Assembly: GCA_964560875.1 (NCBI GenBank)
Contig: CAZLMW010000008.1
Location: 35,883-99,882 of the forward strand
Length of the DNA: 64,000 bases
Direction of reading: 5' to 3'
Origin: CAZLMW01 sp964560875
GTDB lineage: Bacteria; Myxococcota_A; UBA9042
Shown here: one piece after another, positions 36,199 to 45,500 of the stretch
How the letters are laid out: each line of letters opens with the position of its first letter
Numbering within the stretch: position 1 is the first letter of the stretch
The notes under the pieces: model-generated
The model's database searches: none
What the model saw: only the letters and a program-made list of their open reading frames with translations
What the model was told of the DNA's origin: nothing
Position numbers and translations under genes: made by a program

Positions 36199-37335
36199 CT
36201 ACGCCAACGCAATTTCGAAGCCGGTCGTGGCGTCGCTGAAGTTCGGCTCCGGTGCATCGGACGCGGTCACGGCGAACAGTCGAAACGGCAGCCGTTGCAC
36301 CATGAGGCCGCCGAGCGCTTCGTTGAGGCGAGCGCCGCGCTCCATGTAGACCATGATGAAGTGGTAGCCGGCCCGGGAGTTGTCGGACATGACGCGACGT
36401 AAGAGGGCGCGCAGGACGTCGGGGTCGTTGGACGGCACGGCGAGATTGGCCAGGTAGAGGTAGTTGAAGCACGCACCGGGCGCGGGCAATGACGGCTGGC
36501 CAAGCGGCCATGCAGCGGCGTTGTAGGCCCAGCGAAAAGCGCGCATCGAGCCTCGATAAGCGCGCACGCGGTATTGCTTGACCGGCGCTGCGTCCCACGC
36601 GGTGCACACGCCAACGATCGCGCCGCTGCCGTCATGGGCGACGTAGGTGTTCTCGGCCGAAAAACCGGGCCAGTTGGCGAGTCTGTGCGGCAGCTCGCGG
36701 TCGAATCGATAGCCGAATGGACGATCGCGGTGGGCGTCATTGAGGAACGCCGTTACATCCGAAATGGCCAACTGGTCCGCGGTCACAACGGCGACCCCGG
36801 AGACTGCGGGCGGCTTGCGAAAGAACTGCACCTGCACAGCGTCGTAATCGCGTAGTGGGTGGTAGATGGGCTGACCAGACCGCTTCTTGCTGCGACGGGT
36901 GAGCGCGGCGAGTGCCTGTTCATTGGACGCGAGGATCCCCGTGTAGAAGCCGGCGGTGTCGTGAGGTTTCGCGGATGTCGCCAGCGTCTCGCCGTACAGT
37001 CGAGCCAGGGCGCCGCGTGCGTTGGGGCGGGCGCGCAGGTCCCCGAGATACGTCACAGTAGCAGGCTGCCCATTGTGCCAGCCGGCCCGGTAGATGAACG
37101 TGCCCATAGCGTTGATCGAGCCGTTATCGTCGTACACCCAGCACTCGGTCGTCGCGTCCTGTTGGTCGTACAGCGCGAAGAAGTCGGGGCTTCGTTCGGT
37201 CGACAGCACGAGCGAGCCGCGCATCGGGACGTCCGAAAAGAGGCTCAGCAGCTGTTCGTTGTCAGCCGGTACCGCGAGCCGCATACGCGCGCCATCGACG
37301 GCAGGATCGGGGAAGCTCCGGTCGTCGTGGTTCAC
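36199..37335 (-). CDS. GNAT-like acyltransferase, probably two tandem GNAT folds
   Basis: 378 residues from GTG 37335. That GTG overlaps the upstream stop as GTGA and has a GGGGG run about 6 bases before it; a longer frame inside the upstream gene is unlikely. The N-terminal half (MRLAVPADNEQLLSLFSDVPMRGSL, then VTYLGDLRARPNARGALARLYGETL) follows the GNAT order with motif A at LRARPNARGALARLY. The C-terminal half repeats the theme with an acceptor-side sheet (YLYLANLAVPSNDPDVLRALLRRVMSD). Tandem GNATs act on aminoacyl, peptidyl or other amine substrates. In this cluster it would supply an acylation step, but donor and acceptor are unknown. Confidence 0.6.
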   Translation of the reverse strand: MNHDDRSFPDPAVDGARMRLAVPADNEQLLSLFSDVPMRGSLVLSTERSPDFFALYDQQDATTECWVYDDNGSINAMGTFIYRAGWHNGQPATVTYLGDLRARPNARGALARLYGETLATSAKPHDTAGFYTGILASNEQALAALTRRSKKRSGQPIYHPLRDYDAVQVQFFRKPPAVSGVAVVTADQLAISDVTAFLNDAHRDRPFGYRFDRELPHRLANWPGFSAENTYVAHDGSGAIVGVCTAWDAAPVKQYRVRAYRGSMRAFRWAYNAAAWPLGQPSLPAPGACFNYLYLANLAVPSNDPDVLRALLRRVMSDNSRAGYHFIMVYMERGARLNEALGGLMVQRLPFRLFAVTASDAPEPNFSDATTGFEIALA

Positions 37336-37991
37336 ATCATCCCCCAGGAGGCGGCGATCAGCACGCAAAGCCATAGCCAGAGCGGCAGGTTGAACGCGGC
37401 CGTGACGCGATTGACGAGTCGAAAACGAGGGCTCTCAGCGTCGGCGAACCACAGCCCATCATCACCGGTAGTTTGGCCCCTAACGATCTTGTTGAAAGCG
37501 GCCGCATACCCCGCTTCAAGGGCCAGGCTGAAGTTTAAAACGCCGATGGCGACGGTCGAAATCGAGGCCCAGGGAGTGACGAACCAGGGCGCTGTGTTTT
37601 CGCTGGGCAGTGCGACCACCATGGCGATGACAAGCGCCAAGCTGAAGATGGCGTGACCGACGCCGTAGCGCGGTTTCCAGTTCTTGGGCCCGTAGAGCAT
37701 GTACAGCTCGATGACGCCGCGAAGCCACATGTTGGCGGCAAAAACGCGAAGGACGGTGCGCTGGGGTTGTGGAACCCGAGCGTCGGCGGCCAGCAGCGGG
37801 CACACGAAGAACCAATACAGCACCGCAAAGGCCAGCCACCACGCTTTGGGCATCGACATGGCGCCGCCGATCGCCCCAGCCGCCTGGCGCCGCTTGAACC
37901 ACGCGACGAGACACAGTGTTAGTCCCGTCGACAACGCCAAGCCCCACCTGGACAGAGGCGCCAGCGGCGCAACGTCGCCAATCGCAAGCAT
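37332..37991 (-). CDS. Integral membrane protein of unknown family
   Basis: 219 residues from ATG 37991 (a GTG two codons upstream is also possible). About six hydrophobic segments are visible: LSRWGLALSTGLTLCLVAWF, AWWLAFAVLYWFFVCPLLA, NMWLRGVIELYMLYG, HAIFSLALVIAMVVALP, ISTVAIGVLNFSLALEAGYAA and LPLWLWLCVLIAASW. No catalytic motif was recognised. Starts 10 bases after the Rieske gene and ends in a GTGA overlap with the GNAT gene, so it belongs to the coupled cluster. Its size would suit a membrane partner or lipid-handling subunit. Confidence 0.7.
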   Translation of the reverse strand: MLAIGDVAPLAPLSRWGLALSTGLTLCLVAWFKRRQAAGAIGGAMSMPKAWWLAFAVLYWFFVCPLLAADARVPQPQRTVLRVFAANMWLRGVIELYMLYGPKNWKPRYGVGHAIFSLALVIAMVVALPSENTAPWFVTPWASISTVAIGVLNFSLALEAGYAAAFNKIVRGQTTGDDGLWFADAESPRFRLVNRVTAAFNLPLWLWLCVLIAASWGMM

Positions 37992-38001
37992 CGTCACGCG
38001 T

Positions 38002-39045
38002 TCAGATCCAAAAAGTCATTTCACGGGTCATCGGTTTGGGTCGAGCCCCCTCGCCGCCGGATTCAGCCCATTCGCGCAACGATTCGATGAAAACATGCAA
38101 CGCGTCGGCTGCGGTCGAGGAGAAATCCGCCTGGCCATAGTGATTCAACGCCCGGCGCTGGATGGCCATGATGTCGACGTCTTGCTCGATAACTTTTCGG
38201 GTGTACCAGGGCAGAAAGAACGGCGCGAGGCGACCCAACGCCCCATATTTGTAGCTGATCAGCGTGTAGACTTGCGTGTGGCTGTCGTCGATCGGCGTGC
38301 ACGTGCTGGTGATGACGAAGCCGCGCTCCGCCTCGCCGTAGATGTAGTCGACGCGGGTCGTGTTCGGCATGAAGAAGTGGTCGGTATGGACCATCGGCAG
38401 GCCCTTCGGATTGAACAGCCGGTCGGTGAAGCCGATGGAATCATCGTCGAGGTGGTACGTGACAAGCACCTCTTCGGTGCGGCGTTCGACGGTTGTGCGC
38501 ACCGGGATGCCACGCCGCTCGCGGAACCAGCCGCGGTGGACGAACACCGTGTGCGGTACATCCATGAAGTTCTCGACCAGGTTGGTCACGTCGTTTTCGA
38601 AGCGGGTGGCCATGTAGTACGTGCGCCAGCCCTCGACGCCGCGGAACGGCATCGCAAACGGCGGTCTGTCAGGTGCCACGTCGCCGCCCATCCAGACCCA
38701 GACGAGGCCGTCGGACTCTTGCACCGGGAATGCCTCGGTGGATCGCTGACGACGCGTGGTTCCATCCTCGCTCTCCGAAGGGATCCGCACGCAATTGCCG
38801 CGCGTATCAAACGTCCAACCGTGGTACGGACACGCGATTGTGGTGCCGTTGCAAGTGCCCTCGCTGAGCAGCGCGTTTCGGTGCGGACAGCGGTCGAGCA
38901 ACGTCGCGACGGAGCCGTCAGCGAGCCGCCACAAGACGAGCATCTCGCCGAGGATGATCCGACTGATCGGCTTGTTGCGGCGCAGCTCGCTGGACTGAGC
39001 GGCGGCGTACCAGGCGTTCTTCAATAACCCGCAACGGTTGCGCAT
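38002..39045 (-). CDS. Rieske non-heme iron oxygenase, terminal oxygenase component (VanA-like)
   Basis: 347 residues from ATG 39045, which gives the family-typical opening LLKNAWYAAA; an earlier in-frame ATG lies inside the upstream gene. The Rieske [2Fe-2S] ligands are Cys53-x-His55 (CPHRNALLSEG) and Cys72-x2-His75 (CPYHGW). The mononuclear iron site is visible in NLVENFMDVPHTVFVH, with the bridging Asp and two His. This group hydroxylates or demethylates aromatic, sterol or lipid-like substrates using electrons from a separate reductase, which is not present in this window. Five bases separate it from the GH3 gene. In the cluster it would oxidise the acyl or head-group moiety. Confidence 0.9.
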   Translation of the reverse strand: MRNRCGLLKNAWYAAAQSSELRRNKPISRIILGEMLVLWRLADGSVATLLDRCPHRNALLSEGTCNGTTIACPYHGWTFDTRGNCVRIPSESEDGTTRRQRSTEAFPVQESDGLVWVWMGGDVAPDRPPFAMPFRGVEGWRTYYMATRFENDVTNLVENFMDVPHTVFVHRGWFRERRGIPVRTTVERRTEEVLVTYHLDDDSIGFTDRLFNPKGLPMVHTDHFFMPNTTRVDYIYGEAERGFVITSTCTPIDDSHTQVYTLISYKYGALGRLAPFFLPWYTRKVIEQDVDIMAIQRRALNHYGQADFSSTAADALHVFIESLREWAESGGEGARPKPMTREMTFWI

Positions 39046-39050
39046 CGTGG

Positions 39051-40664
39051 TCACGTCGGCCGACCCGTCTGAGCGAAAGTTATCTGCCAATCGGGGCGTC
39101 GGTCGAGGCGCCGTGGCTTGATGTCCCCTGCCGTCATGCCCTCGGCCTCCAAGCGTGCCTGGAACAGAGCCCAGCCGTCGTTGACGCGCTCAGCCACCAG
39201 CGGCTGCAGCTGGCCGAGATCGCGGCAGTATCCGTAGTGAAATAGCCGACAGAGGCGCGCTTCAAGTGCCTCGGCTGCGGCGTTCAGTGTCGTGTCGTCG
39301 GAGTTGCTCTCCACAAACATCCTGTAGCGATCCGCGGTGCCTCCGTCGGGTGCCACCAAAATGAACGCGACGTCCAGCCCCGTCTCGGCCACCGCGGCGT
39401 CGATCGCGTCGGAGACCGCGATGGGATGCAGCTTCTCCCCGCAGAGGTCGGACACACCTGCTCGTCGCCCGACGAAACGCACCCGTGGCGCGTTTTCGAA
39501 CCGGGTGTGCGCCACCTCCACCACGTCGCCAAGCCGGTAGCGATACAGCCCGCCGGCCGTGGTCAACAGCACCTCGTAGCGAGCGCCGGGGACCAACTCG
39601 TGGGCCTGTGCCGGGCGCTCCGACGGCGCATCAAGCGGCTCGAACTCAAGGAAGTGGCCATTGATCGCGAGCACCGGCGCGTCATCATCACCGAGCGGAA
39701 ACGACACAACCCCTTCGGTGGCCAGCAATCCCTTCGGCTGGATGGGCGTGCGCGGAAAGCGATGGCGAAGGGCGTCGACGAAGGCCGCGGACGCGCCGTG
39801 TGTCCAGCACGAGAGCAACGCGAGGTCCGGCCATAGCGCGTGACCGGTGACGTGACCGACCCGCTGCACGCGGTCGCTGAGCGGTGCGGCGATGGCGTCT
39901 GGAAGGGTGGAAACGATGGCGGTGAAGTCGTCTTCGATGTGGTCCAGCAGGCGCAGGATGAATGTGGGGCTCCACACCGAGATGAAGCCGAGGTCTGGCG
40001 TGTTGAGCAGCTGGGAGATCGTCTCCATGCGCCATTGCAGCATCGATGGAGCGCGGGCGACACCGGCGTCGACGGCGAGAGTCTGGCGGATCGCCCATCG
40101 CGCCAGTGGATGGAAATACGCCGTGTCGTCTTCTGCGCCGATCGGCGTGCCACCCGGGGTCGTTTCCGTGGCTCGTGCGACCGGCGACAACGACCAATAG
40201 CTGGGCCGCCCCCAGAGGCCGCGATGACGTCTCATCATGTCGAACAGCCACGGATCCGTTGCGGCGCTGAACTCCGCGCGCAAGTCAGCCGTGAACGGAA
40301 TCAGGCGGCGGGCATCCGTCGAGCCGCTTGTCGGTTCAAAGCGCTCGATTCCGGCCGTGGTCAGCACGTTGCGTTCCCCGGCGACGGCCCGTGAAAGCCA
40401 CGGCGCTACGTCACTTGGCGCGACGACCGGGACCGAATCCTGGAACGCAAGGACGAGGTCGTAACCCCGCTCGAGCACCACGCCGAAACCGTGTTCGCGG
40501 CCGTAGGCGGTGTCGACGTTGGCGCGGAGAATCGCTTCGACGCGGGCGCGTTGAGCCGCCTTGGGATCCCGAGCAGCGCGCCGAAAGCGCCGCCAACCGC
40601 GCGCGAGACCGACGGCGTGAGCGGCCTGGGCGATCGCGATAACGGGGCGGGTTGGAACGTTCAC
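39051..40664 (-). CDS. GH3-family acyl-adenylating enzyme
   Basis: 537 residues from GTG 40664, which overlaps the desaturase stop as GTGA. Family motifs of the ANL-fold GH3 proteins are present in order: FEPTSGSTDARRLIPFT (phosphate-binding loop), QPKGLLATEGVVSFP (acyl-acid site strand) and YRYRLGDVVEV (hinge-associated motif, with the Tyr-x-x-Gly-Asp adenylate-binding residues). Plant GH3 enzymes conjugate jasmonate or auxin to amino acids via an acyl-adenylate; bacterial members make acyl-amino-acid conjugates. Here it sits beside a desaturase, an oxygenase and acyltransferases, so a fatty-acyl conjugate is a plausible product. Confidence 0.88.
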   Translation of the reverse strand: MNVPTRPVIAIAQAAHAVGLARGWRRFRRAARDPKAAQRARVEAILRANVDTAYGREHGFGVVLERGYDLVLAFQDSVPVVAPSDVAPWLSRAVAGERNVLTTAGIERFEPTSGSTDARRLIPFTADLRAEFSAATDPWLFDMMRRHRGLWGRPSYWSLSPVARATETTPGGTPIGAEDDTAYFHPLARWAIRQTLAVDAGVARAPSMLQWRMETISQLLNTPDLGFISVWSPTFILRLLDHIEDDFTAIVSTLPDAIAAPLSDRVQRVGHVTGHALWPDLALLSCWTHGASAAFVDALRHRFPRTPIQPKGLLATEGVVSFPLGDDDAPVLAINGHFLEFEPLDAPSERPAQAHELVPGARYEVLLTTAGGLYRYRLGDVVEVAHTRFENAPRVRFVGRRAGVSDLCGEKLHPIAVSDAIDAAVAETGLDVAFILVAPDGGTADRYRMFVESNSDDTTLNAAAEALEARLCRLFHYGYCRDLGQLQPLVAERVNDGWALFQARLEAEGMTAGDIKPRRLDRRPDWQITFAQTGRPT

Positions 40665-41734
40665 GGCAGCAAGCTCTGCGGGTTGGGCGCCGGTTGGCCG
40701 GCATCGCGGGCAAACGCAGCGCGAACCGGTCGGCGCAGCTCTTTCGGTGACGGTTCGGTCGCCGGCTGGGGGCCTCTCCAGAAGCGGATGAACGTGCCGA
40801 TGTAGCTCGGGTTGTCACGCGTCGGATCGCCCAACTGTGGCAGATGAATCCACGGCACAGCTGGGTGTTGATGGTGGGCCAGGTGCCAGTTGAAATTGAG
40901 CAGCCATAGGCTCCAGATCTTCGGCGCGGCGAGGTTGTAGGCGCCGTTCATGACGTGCCGCGGCGCGAACGCGTGGGTGATGTAGTTCTGCGACGACCAG
41001 AGGACGCCAAGCATCCCATAGAGCAGCAACCAGGTTGTCCAATGCACCCCGACGACCAAAATCAGCAGGAGATGGACGCCGACCACGATGGCCGCTTCGG
41101 TGCGGACCCGTCGCACGAAACGAGTTGGCACGCTATTGACCATGGCTGACACGGCAGGCGCGTCCTGGATGAGTCTGCTTCGTAGGGCGGCTGGCCAGAT
41201 GAGCACGAGCAACGTCGCGATCGGCAAACTGAGCCAGAACAACCCGGTGTAGACGAGGTAGAACTGGATGCGTTTTCGCCACTTGCCCTGGCCCGGATAG
41301 TACGAATCGAACATCTCGGCGTCGGTCCGGTTGCGGCGGTGATGGCCGGTGTGAGTCGCACGCAAGAACGAAAACGGGCCTGGAAAAAGCGCGGACAAGG
41401 CGGCGCCGAGCAGGTCGTTGACGCGATTGTTGGGGTGCAGGCAGCGGTGCATACCCTCGTGCATCAGCGAATACAGCGGCAATCCGATGAGCGCGAAGAG
41501 AGCCCCCAAGGCGATTTTGGCGGGCCAACTGGAGGCAGAATCTGCGAGCAAAAGCAGAGTCGGCTGGACGATGAGAATCGCTGCGGCCAGGACCATGTTG
41601 ATGGTGGTGGGCGGCGGGACATCGCGGAGTTTGAGGCCGCGCGGCAGCGTTGTTCGCTCGTTGTAGACGCCACCGTCATCGGCAGAGGTATGCCGCTGAG
41701 CGCCGTCGCGTTGTGGCTCGCTCGGGTGCGTCAT
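40661..41734 (-). CDS. Membrane fatty-acid desaturase
   Basis: 357 residues from ATG 41734, overlapping the upstream stop as ATGA; the longer open frame upstream is the shadow of the PAP2 gene. Three histidine boxes bind the di-iron centre: HEGMH (92-96), HTGHH (128-132) and HLAHH (284-288). Pairs of transmembrane segments lie between (for example MVLAAAILIVQPTLLLLA, FWLSLPIATLLVLIWP and VHLLLILVVGVHWTTWLLLYG). Introduces double bonds or hydroxyls into acyl chains or carotenoid-like lipids at the membrane. Coupled by GTGA to the GH3 gene downstream. Confidence 0.92.
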   Translation of the reverse strand: MTHPSEPQRDGAQRHTSADDGGVYNERTTLPRGLKLRDVPPPTTINMVLAAAILIVQPTLLLLADSASSWPAKIALGALFALIGLPLYSLMHEGMHRCLHPNNRVNDLLGAALSALFPGPFSFLRATHTGHHRRNRTDAEMFDSYYPGQGKWRKRIQFYLVYTGLFWLSLPIATLLVLIWPAALRSRLIQDAPAVSAMVNSVPTRFVRRVRTEAAIVVGVHLLLILVVGVHWTTWLLLYGMLGVLWSSQNYITHAFAPRHVMNGAYNLAAPKIWSLWLLNFNWHLAHHQHPAVPWIHLPQLGDPTRDNPSYIGTFIRFWRGPQPATEPSPKELRRPVRAAFARDAGQPAPNPQSLLP

Positions 41735-42387
41735 CTCGCTGGGACCCCCGGTTGCCGGGCCCGAAACACCAGCGGATAGACGATCGCCGCGACCACCCAG
41801 CCACCGAGAACGTCGAGCACGAAGTGTTGTTTGACGGTCATTGTCGACAGGCAAATCGCGAGGCCCCAGAGGCCCCAAAGCACACCAAATTTGCGCGGCA
41901 GCAACACGAGGGCCACGACGGTTGTGGATGCGACGTGAATGCTGGGGAAGGTGTTGCCCGGCCCGTCCTGGCCGAAAACCCAGCTGTAGAGGTCGCGCCA
42001 CTGCGGGGCAATGGCGGCGAGGTCGGGCCGAGGGAAGTGGGCTGTGAAGAAGTAGAAGCCCGCATAGCAGATGAAGTTGGCAGCGAGGGCCGCGAACAGC
42101 AGGTGCACGAAATCGCGCGAACTGACAACGGCGGCCGCGACGACGAGCATCACGTAGTAGCTCTGGTAGATGACCATCGTCGACGGCCAGAAAGGGATCG
42201 CCCGATCGAGGTCTGTCATCAGGTCAAAGCGGGGTTGTAGCGTCGCGTTGAGGTATTGGTACATCTGCAACGTGGTGCCGAGGACGAACAGCGCGGTCAC
42301 GACGCGGCCATACCAATGCTGGTTGAACGCGAGAAGGCGGGCGTGAACCCCATCAAGTCGCTGCTGAACCGTGAGCGGCGGGCTCAT
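41731..42387 (-). CDS. PAP2-family membrane phosphatase or phosphotransferase
   Basis: 218 residues from ATG 42387 with GGGAG 4-5 bases upstream; it overlaps both neighbours by 4 bases (ATGA). About six hydrophobic segments. The catalytic PAP2 motifs are TFPSIHVAS (His151) and STMTVKQHFVLDVLGG (His188, Asp192), equivalent to PSGH and SRxxxxxHxxxD. The Arg of the last motif is replaced by Thr, as in the aureobasidin-sensitive or mycobacterial VKQH subgroup. Such enzymes dephosphorylate lipid phosphates or transfer phosphoryl head groups. In the cluster it would remove or swap a phosphate on the lipid intermediate. Confidence 0.88.
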   Translation of the reverse strand: MSPPLTVQQRLDGVHARLLAFNQHWYGRVVTALFVLGTTLQMYQYLNATLQPRFDLMTDLDRAIPFWPSTMVIYQSYYVMLVVAAAVVSSRDFVHLLFAALAANFICYAGFYFFTAHFPRPDLAAIAPQWRDLYSWVFGQDGPGNTFPSIHVASTTVVALVLLPRKFGVLWGLWGLAICLSTMTVKQHFVLDVLGGWVVAAIVYPLVFRARQPGVPAR

Positions 42388-45300
42388 GGGGCTCCCGAAG
42401 GCTTGACGCCGGGTGTCATGCGACCAGGTGACTTGCGGACAGCCACAAGGCGACGGGTGAAGGCGCGAGCGAACCCGGCGAAGATATCCCACCAGCGAAG
42501 CTCGGCAACGCAGACCAGCTCGTCGCCGTTGACATGGCCGGGGTGGATGCGCGCGAAGTAGGCGATGTCCGGATCTTCGAGATCACTTTCGCGGATGACG
42601 ATGTGACCGCTCTTGACCTGGTCGGCGCTCTGTTCGAGATGGGCGACACCCGCGGCGGCGTCATAGTCGGCCCCAAACAGGTTGCGGCCCAATTCGGTGC
42701 GCATCTTGGCGACAGGTTGGGGGACTTCGAGGTCGACGCGGGGCCAGCTGCGCGGGAAATAGCGCGTCATCAGCAGATAGGTCTTGTAGCCCTTGGTTGT
42801 GAGCAGCCAATAGAGCTTGCCGGGTCGTCGCAATCGGGCGCCGAGCAAGAACCGCAAAAACCCGACCTTCAGGGCCTTTTGGCGTCGATATGGGGGCGCA
42901 ACGACGGTGTCGCCGGAGAAGAGGACGCGCACGCGGCGGTCGTCCGATGTCACGGTGAAGACATGCAACGTCGAGAAGCCTTCGATCGGTCCGATTCCGT
43001 TGACGCGCATCACGATGGCGTAGTCTTTCGCGTCGAGATCGCGGAAGAACCGTGCCGGGTCGGTGCGCTCGTAGAAAGCGGCGAAGAGCTCGTACATGCG
43101 CTGACGGCTCGCTTCGGAGAGCAGGCGCACGGGCACAAGGATCGGCAGGAGCTTGCCGGTAGCAGGTTCGTCATGACCACCGGTTGCAGGTTCGCGCCCG
43201 GTACGCCAGCGCAACAAAGCGGGCAGGAGCACCAGGTCGCCCCAGAGCGCGGCAACGGCCGTGACGGTCAACAGGATCGCGAGCACACGGTTGGGGACGA
43301 ACGTGCTCGTCGACAGCACACCAAAGCCAGCCATCAACACGATTGACGTCCAAACGATGCCGGGCCCGGCTGCTCGGATCGCGCCATGGATGGGGTCGGC
43401 CTCACCGCGCTTGGCGTGGATTTGCGCGAGCGTGTGAATCGTATCGTCGACGGCGAGACCGAAGGCCACGGACAGCGCGAGGGCGGAGGTATAGCGGACG
43501 TCGATGCCGGCGTATCCCATCACGCCCAACACGGCGACAAGCGGCAGCAGGTTGGCGAGCAGCGCGAAACCGGCCCAGGTGAACGACCGAAACGCCAACA
43601 GCATCGTGAGCAGAACGAGGGCCAGGCCGACGACGAAGCTCCACCGGAAATGGTCCACGATGCGCATGTTGATGACCTGGCCGAGATACCCCTGGCCATT
43701 GAGCAACCCCGATGGGGCGGGCTCGCCCATTTCGTCGCGGTAGGCGCCGCGAATTCGACCGAACAGTGCCATCGCCTCGGACGTGTCGAGGTTGGCGATC
43801 CGGCAGCGAATTCGCATCGCGTGGCTGTCGCCGTCGACCCAGTTTGAGAGGTCGTCGCCAGCAAGCAGCAGAGCGGCCGGCATCATGGCGAGCACGTCGT
43901 CGCGGGGAACGTCTCGCAGCAGAGGTTGCAGCGAGCGGAGGACATCGACCGGTGACGTCACGGTCAGGACCTCGTCAAACGTGCGCAACCGTTGCGTCAG
44001 GCGTTCGATTCGCGCCATTCGATCAGCGCTGTACGCGGCGATAGCAGGCGAGTCGGCCGGCTTGGTGAGCACGAGGTCGAGCGGGATGACGCCCCCCAGT
44101 CGTTCGGCGATGAAGCGGTTCGTTTCGCGCACCGGGTGATCGGCATCCAGGTCCGCCAACAGCGGCGAATTGACGCGCAACATCGTGGCCCCGAAGCCAA
44201 GGCTGATTGCGAGGACCGCGCTGATGGCCAGCGCCTGTCCGGGCCGATGTGCTGTCCAACTGTCGATGCGCGCGAGGAGTCGATCGAGCCAGTCCGGCGC
44301 GGAAGATGGGCGGTCTGGGGGCGTTTCAACGCTGGCGCTGTCACGCGTTTGCGACCGGTGCGGCAAGACCGCGAAAAGGGCCGGGGCGAGCAACATCGAC
44401 GCCGCAAACCCCGCGTGAACGCCAACTGCGACGCCCAGCCCGAAATCGCCGATGAGCGGGATCCTCGTAAGCCAAAGTCCCGCGAACACGGCTGCGGTCG
44501 TTGCGCTGGTGAGCAAGCAGGCCGAAAAGAGCGCCTCGAGCGATAGGACCGCCGCCTCCTTCCGCGCAACGCCCGACCGGACGAGTGCGCGCCATTTCGC
44601 GGCGATGTGGATGCTGTCGGTCGTGCTCACAAGGAGCACGAGAATGGCCAAACCCGGCGCGAGGATGTTGGCGTCGATGTGGAGCAACGCCATGACGCCA
44701 AACGTCCATACCAGGGCGATGATGGCGACGATGAGCGGCACGACGACGGCGCTGAAGCTGCGCAGGCCAACGAGCAGGACGATGGCGATCAGCAGGGCGG
44801 CGGGAGGGACAAGGCGCTTGGATTCCGAACCGATATGGCGGGCAAAAAGCACACGGTGGATCGGGTAGCCGGCGAGACGGACCCGAAACCCAGCGGCTTC
44901 AAGCGCCGGGCGTTCTTTGGCCAACGACGCTTCGATGCGACGGCGAGAGGCGGAGTCGAGATAGCGGGGTCCCAAGCGTGCCGCCACAACCCATACGTTG
45001 CGGTCAGCAGATAAGACCCGGTTGCGAAACAACGGCGTCGCAAAGCGCTCCAGGGCGAGGTTCAAGCGTGCGCTGGCGCTGTTTTTCGCGTTTCGTTCAC
45101 CGGTCTTGGAAGCAGCGAGATCCGCCTCGCGCATCGCGGGTTGAAGGCCAACAAAGCCATTGTCATCGCGGATCGCGATGGGGACATTGGCGGGTGTGAT
45201 GACCTGGTCGATGCCCTCGATCGCCGCAAGTCGCTTGCCGAGGTCCGATACCGCGCGCATCGCAGCAACTGTCGGCGCCTCGTCACGCTCGAGCAGCACC

Positions 45301-45500
45301 AGCGCGGTGTCGTCATCGCGGCCGAAAAGCTCCCGGTATCGTTCGAAAGCGGCGCCTTCAGGGGTGTCCGGCGAGAAGAAGTCTTCAACCTCGTAGTGGA
45401 TGCCCAGGCCCGTGGCCGACCAGCCCAGCGCCACCGTAATCGACGCACCAAGAAGCAACGCCGCCCACGGACGCCTGGCCAAGTCGTTGCCGAGGGTCAC
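42384..45500 (-). CDS. RND/MMPL-family exporter with C-terminal GNAT-like acyltransferase domain
   Basis: 1038 residues from GTG 45500. That GTG overlaps the upstream stop as GTGA and follows GGAGGGC; the in-frame codons before it are in the upstream gene. Two MMPL/RND halves each contain one helix, a periplasmic loop and five helices. ILVLLVSTTDSIH and LSVAFGLAVDDTIH are the conserved helix-4 motifs with the proton-relay Asp. After the twelfth helix (about residue 770) comes a cytosolic domain of about 265 residues: a helical start, then VRVLFSGDTVVAPPYRRQKALKVGFLRFLLG, a GNAT motif A-like stretch. This suggests acylation coupled to export. Such a fusion is unusual. Confidence 0.85.
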   Translation of the reverse strand: MTLGNDLARRPWAALLLGASITVALGWSATGLGIHYEVEDFFSPDTPEGAAFERYRELFGRDDDTALVLLERDEAPTVAAMRAVSDLGKRLAAIEGIDQVITPANVPIAIRDDNGFVGLQPAMREADLAASKTGERNAKNSASARLNLALERFATPLFRNRVLSADRNVWVVAARLGPRYLDSASRRRIEASLAKERPALEAAGFRVRLAGYPIHRVLFARHIGSESKRLVPPAALLIAIVLLVGLRSFSAVVVPLIVAIIALVWTFGVMALLHIDANILAPGLAILVLLVSTTDSIHIAAKWRALVRSGVARKEAAVLSLEALFSACLLTSATTAAVFAGLWLTRIPLIGDFGLGVAVGVHAGFAASMLLAPALFAVLPHRSQTRDSASVETPPDRPSSAPDWLDRLLARIDSWTAHRPGQALAISAVLAISLGFGATMLRVNSPLLADLDADHPVRETNRFIAERLGGVIPLDLVLTKPADSPAIAAYSADRMARIERLTQRLRTFDEVLTVTSPVDVLRSLQPLLRDVPRDDVLAMMPAALLLAGDDLSNWVDGDSHAMRIRCRIANLDTSEAMALFGRIRGAYRDEMGEPAPSGLLNGQGYLGQVINMRIVDHFRWSFVVGLALVLLTMLLAFRSFTWAGFALLANLLPLVAVLGVMGYAGIDVRYTSALALSVAFGLAVDDTIHTLAQIHAKRGEADPIHGAIRAAGPGIVWTSIVLMAGFGVLSTSTFVPNRVLAILLTVTAVAALWGDLVLLPALLRWRTGREPATGGHDEPATGKLLPILVPVRLLSEASRQRMYELFAAFYERTDPARFFRDLDAKDYAIVMRVNGIGPIEGFSTLHVFTVTSDDRRVRVLFSGDTVVAPPYRRQKALKVGFLRFLLGARLRRPGKLYWLLTTKGYKTYLLMTRYFPRSWPRVDLEVPQPVAKMRTELGRNLFGADYDAAAGVAHLEQSADQVKSGHIVIRESDLEDPDIAYFARIHPGHVNGDELVCVAELRWWDIFAGFARAFTRRLVAVRKSPGRMTPGVKPSGAP

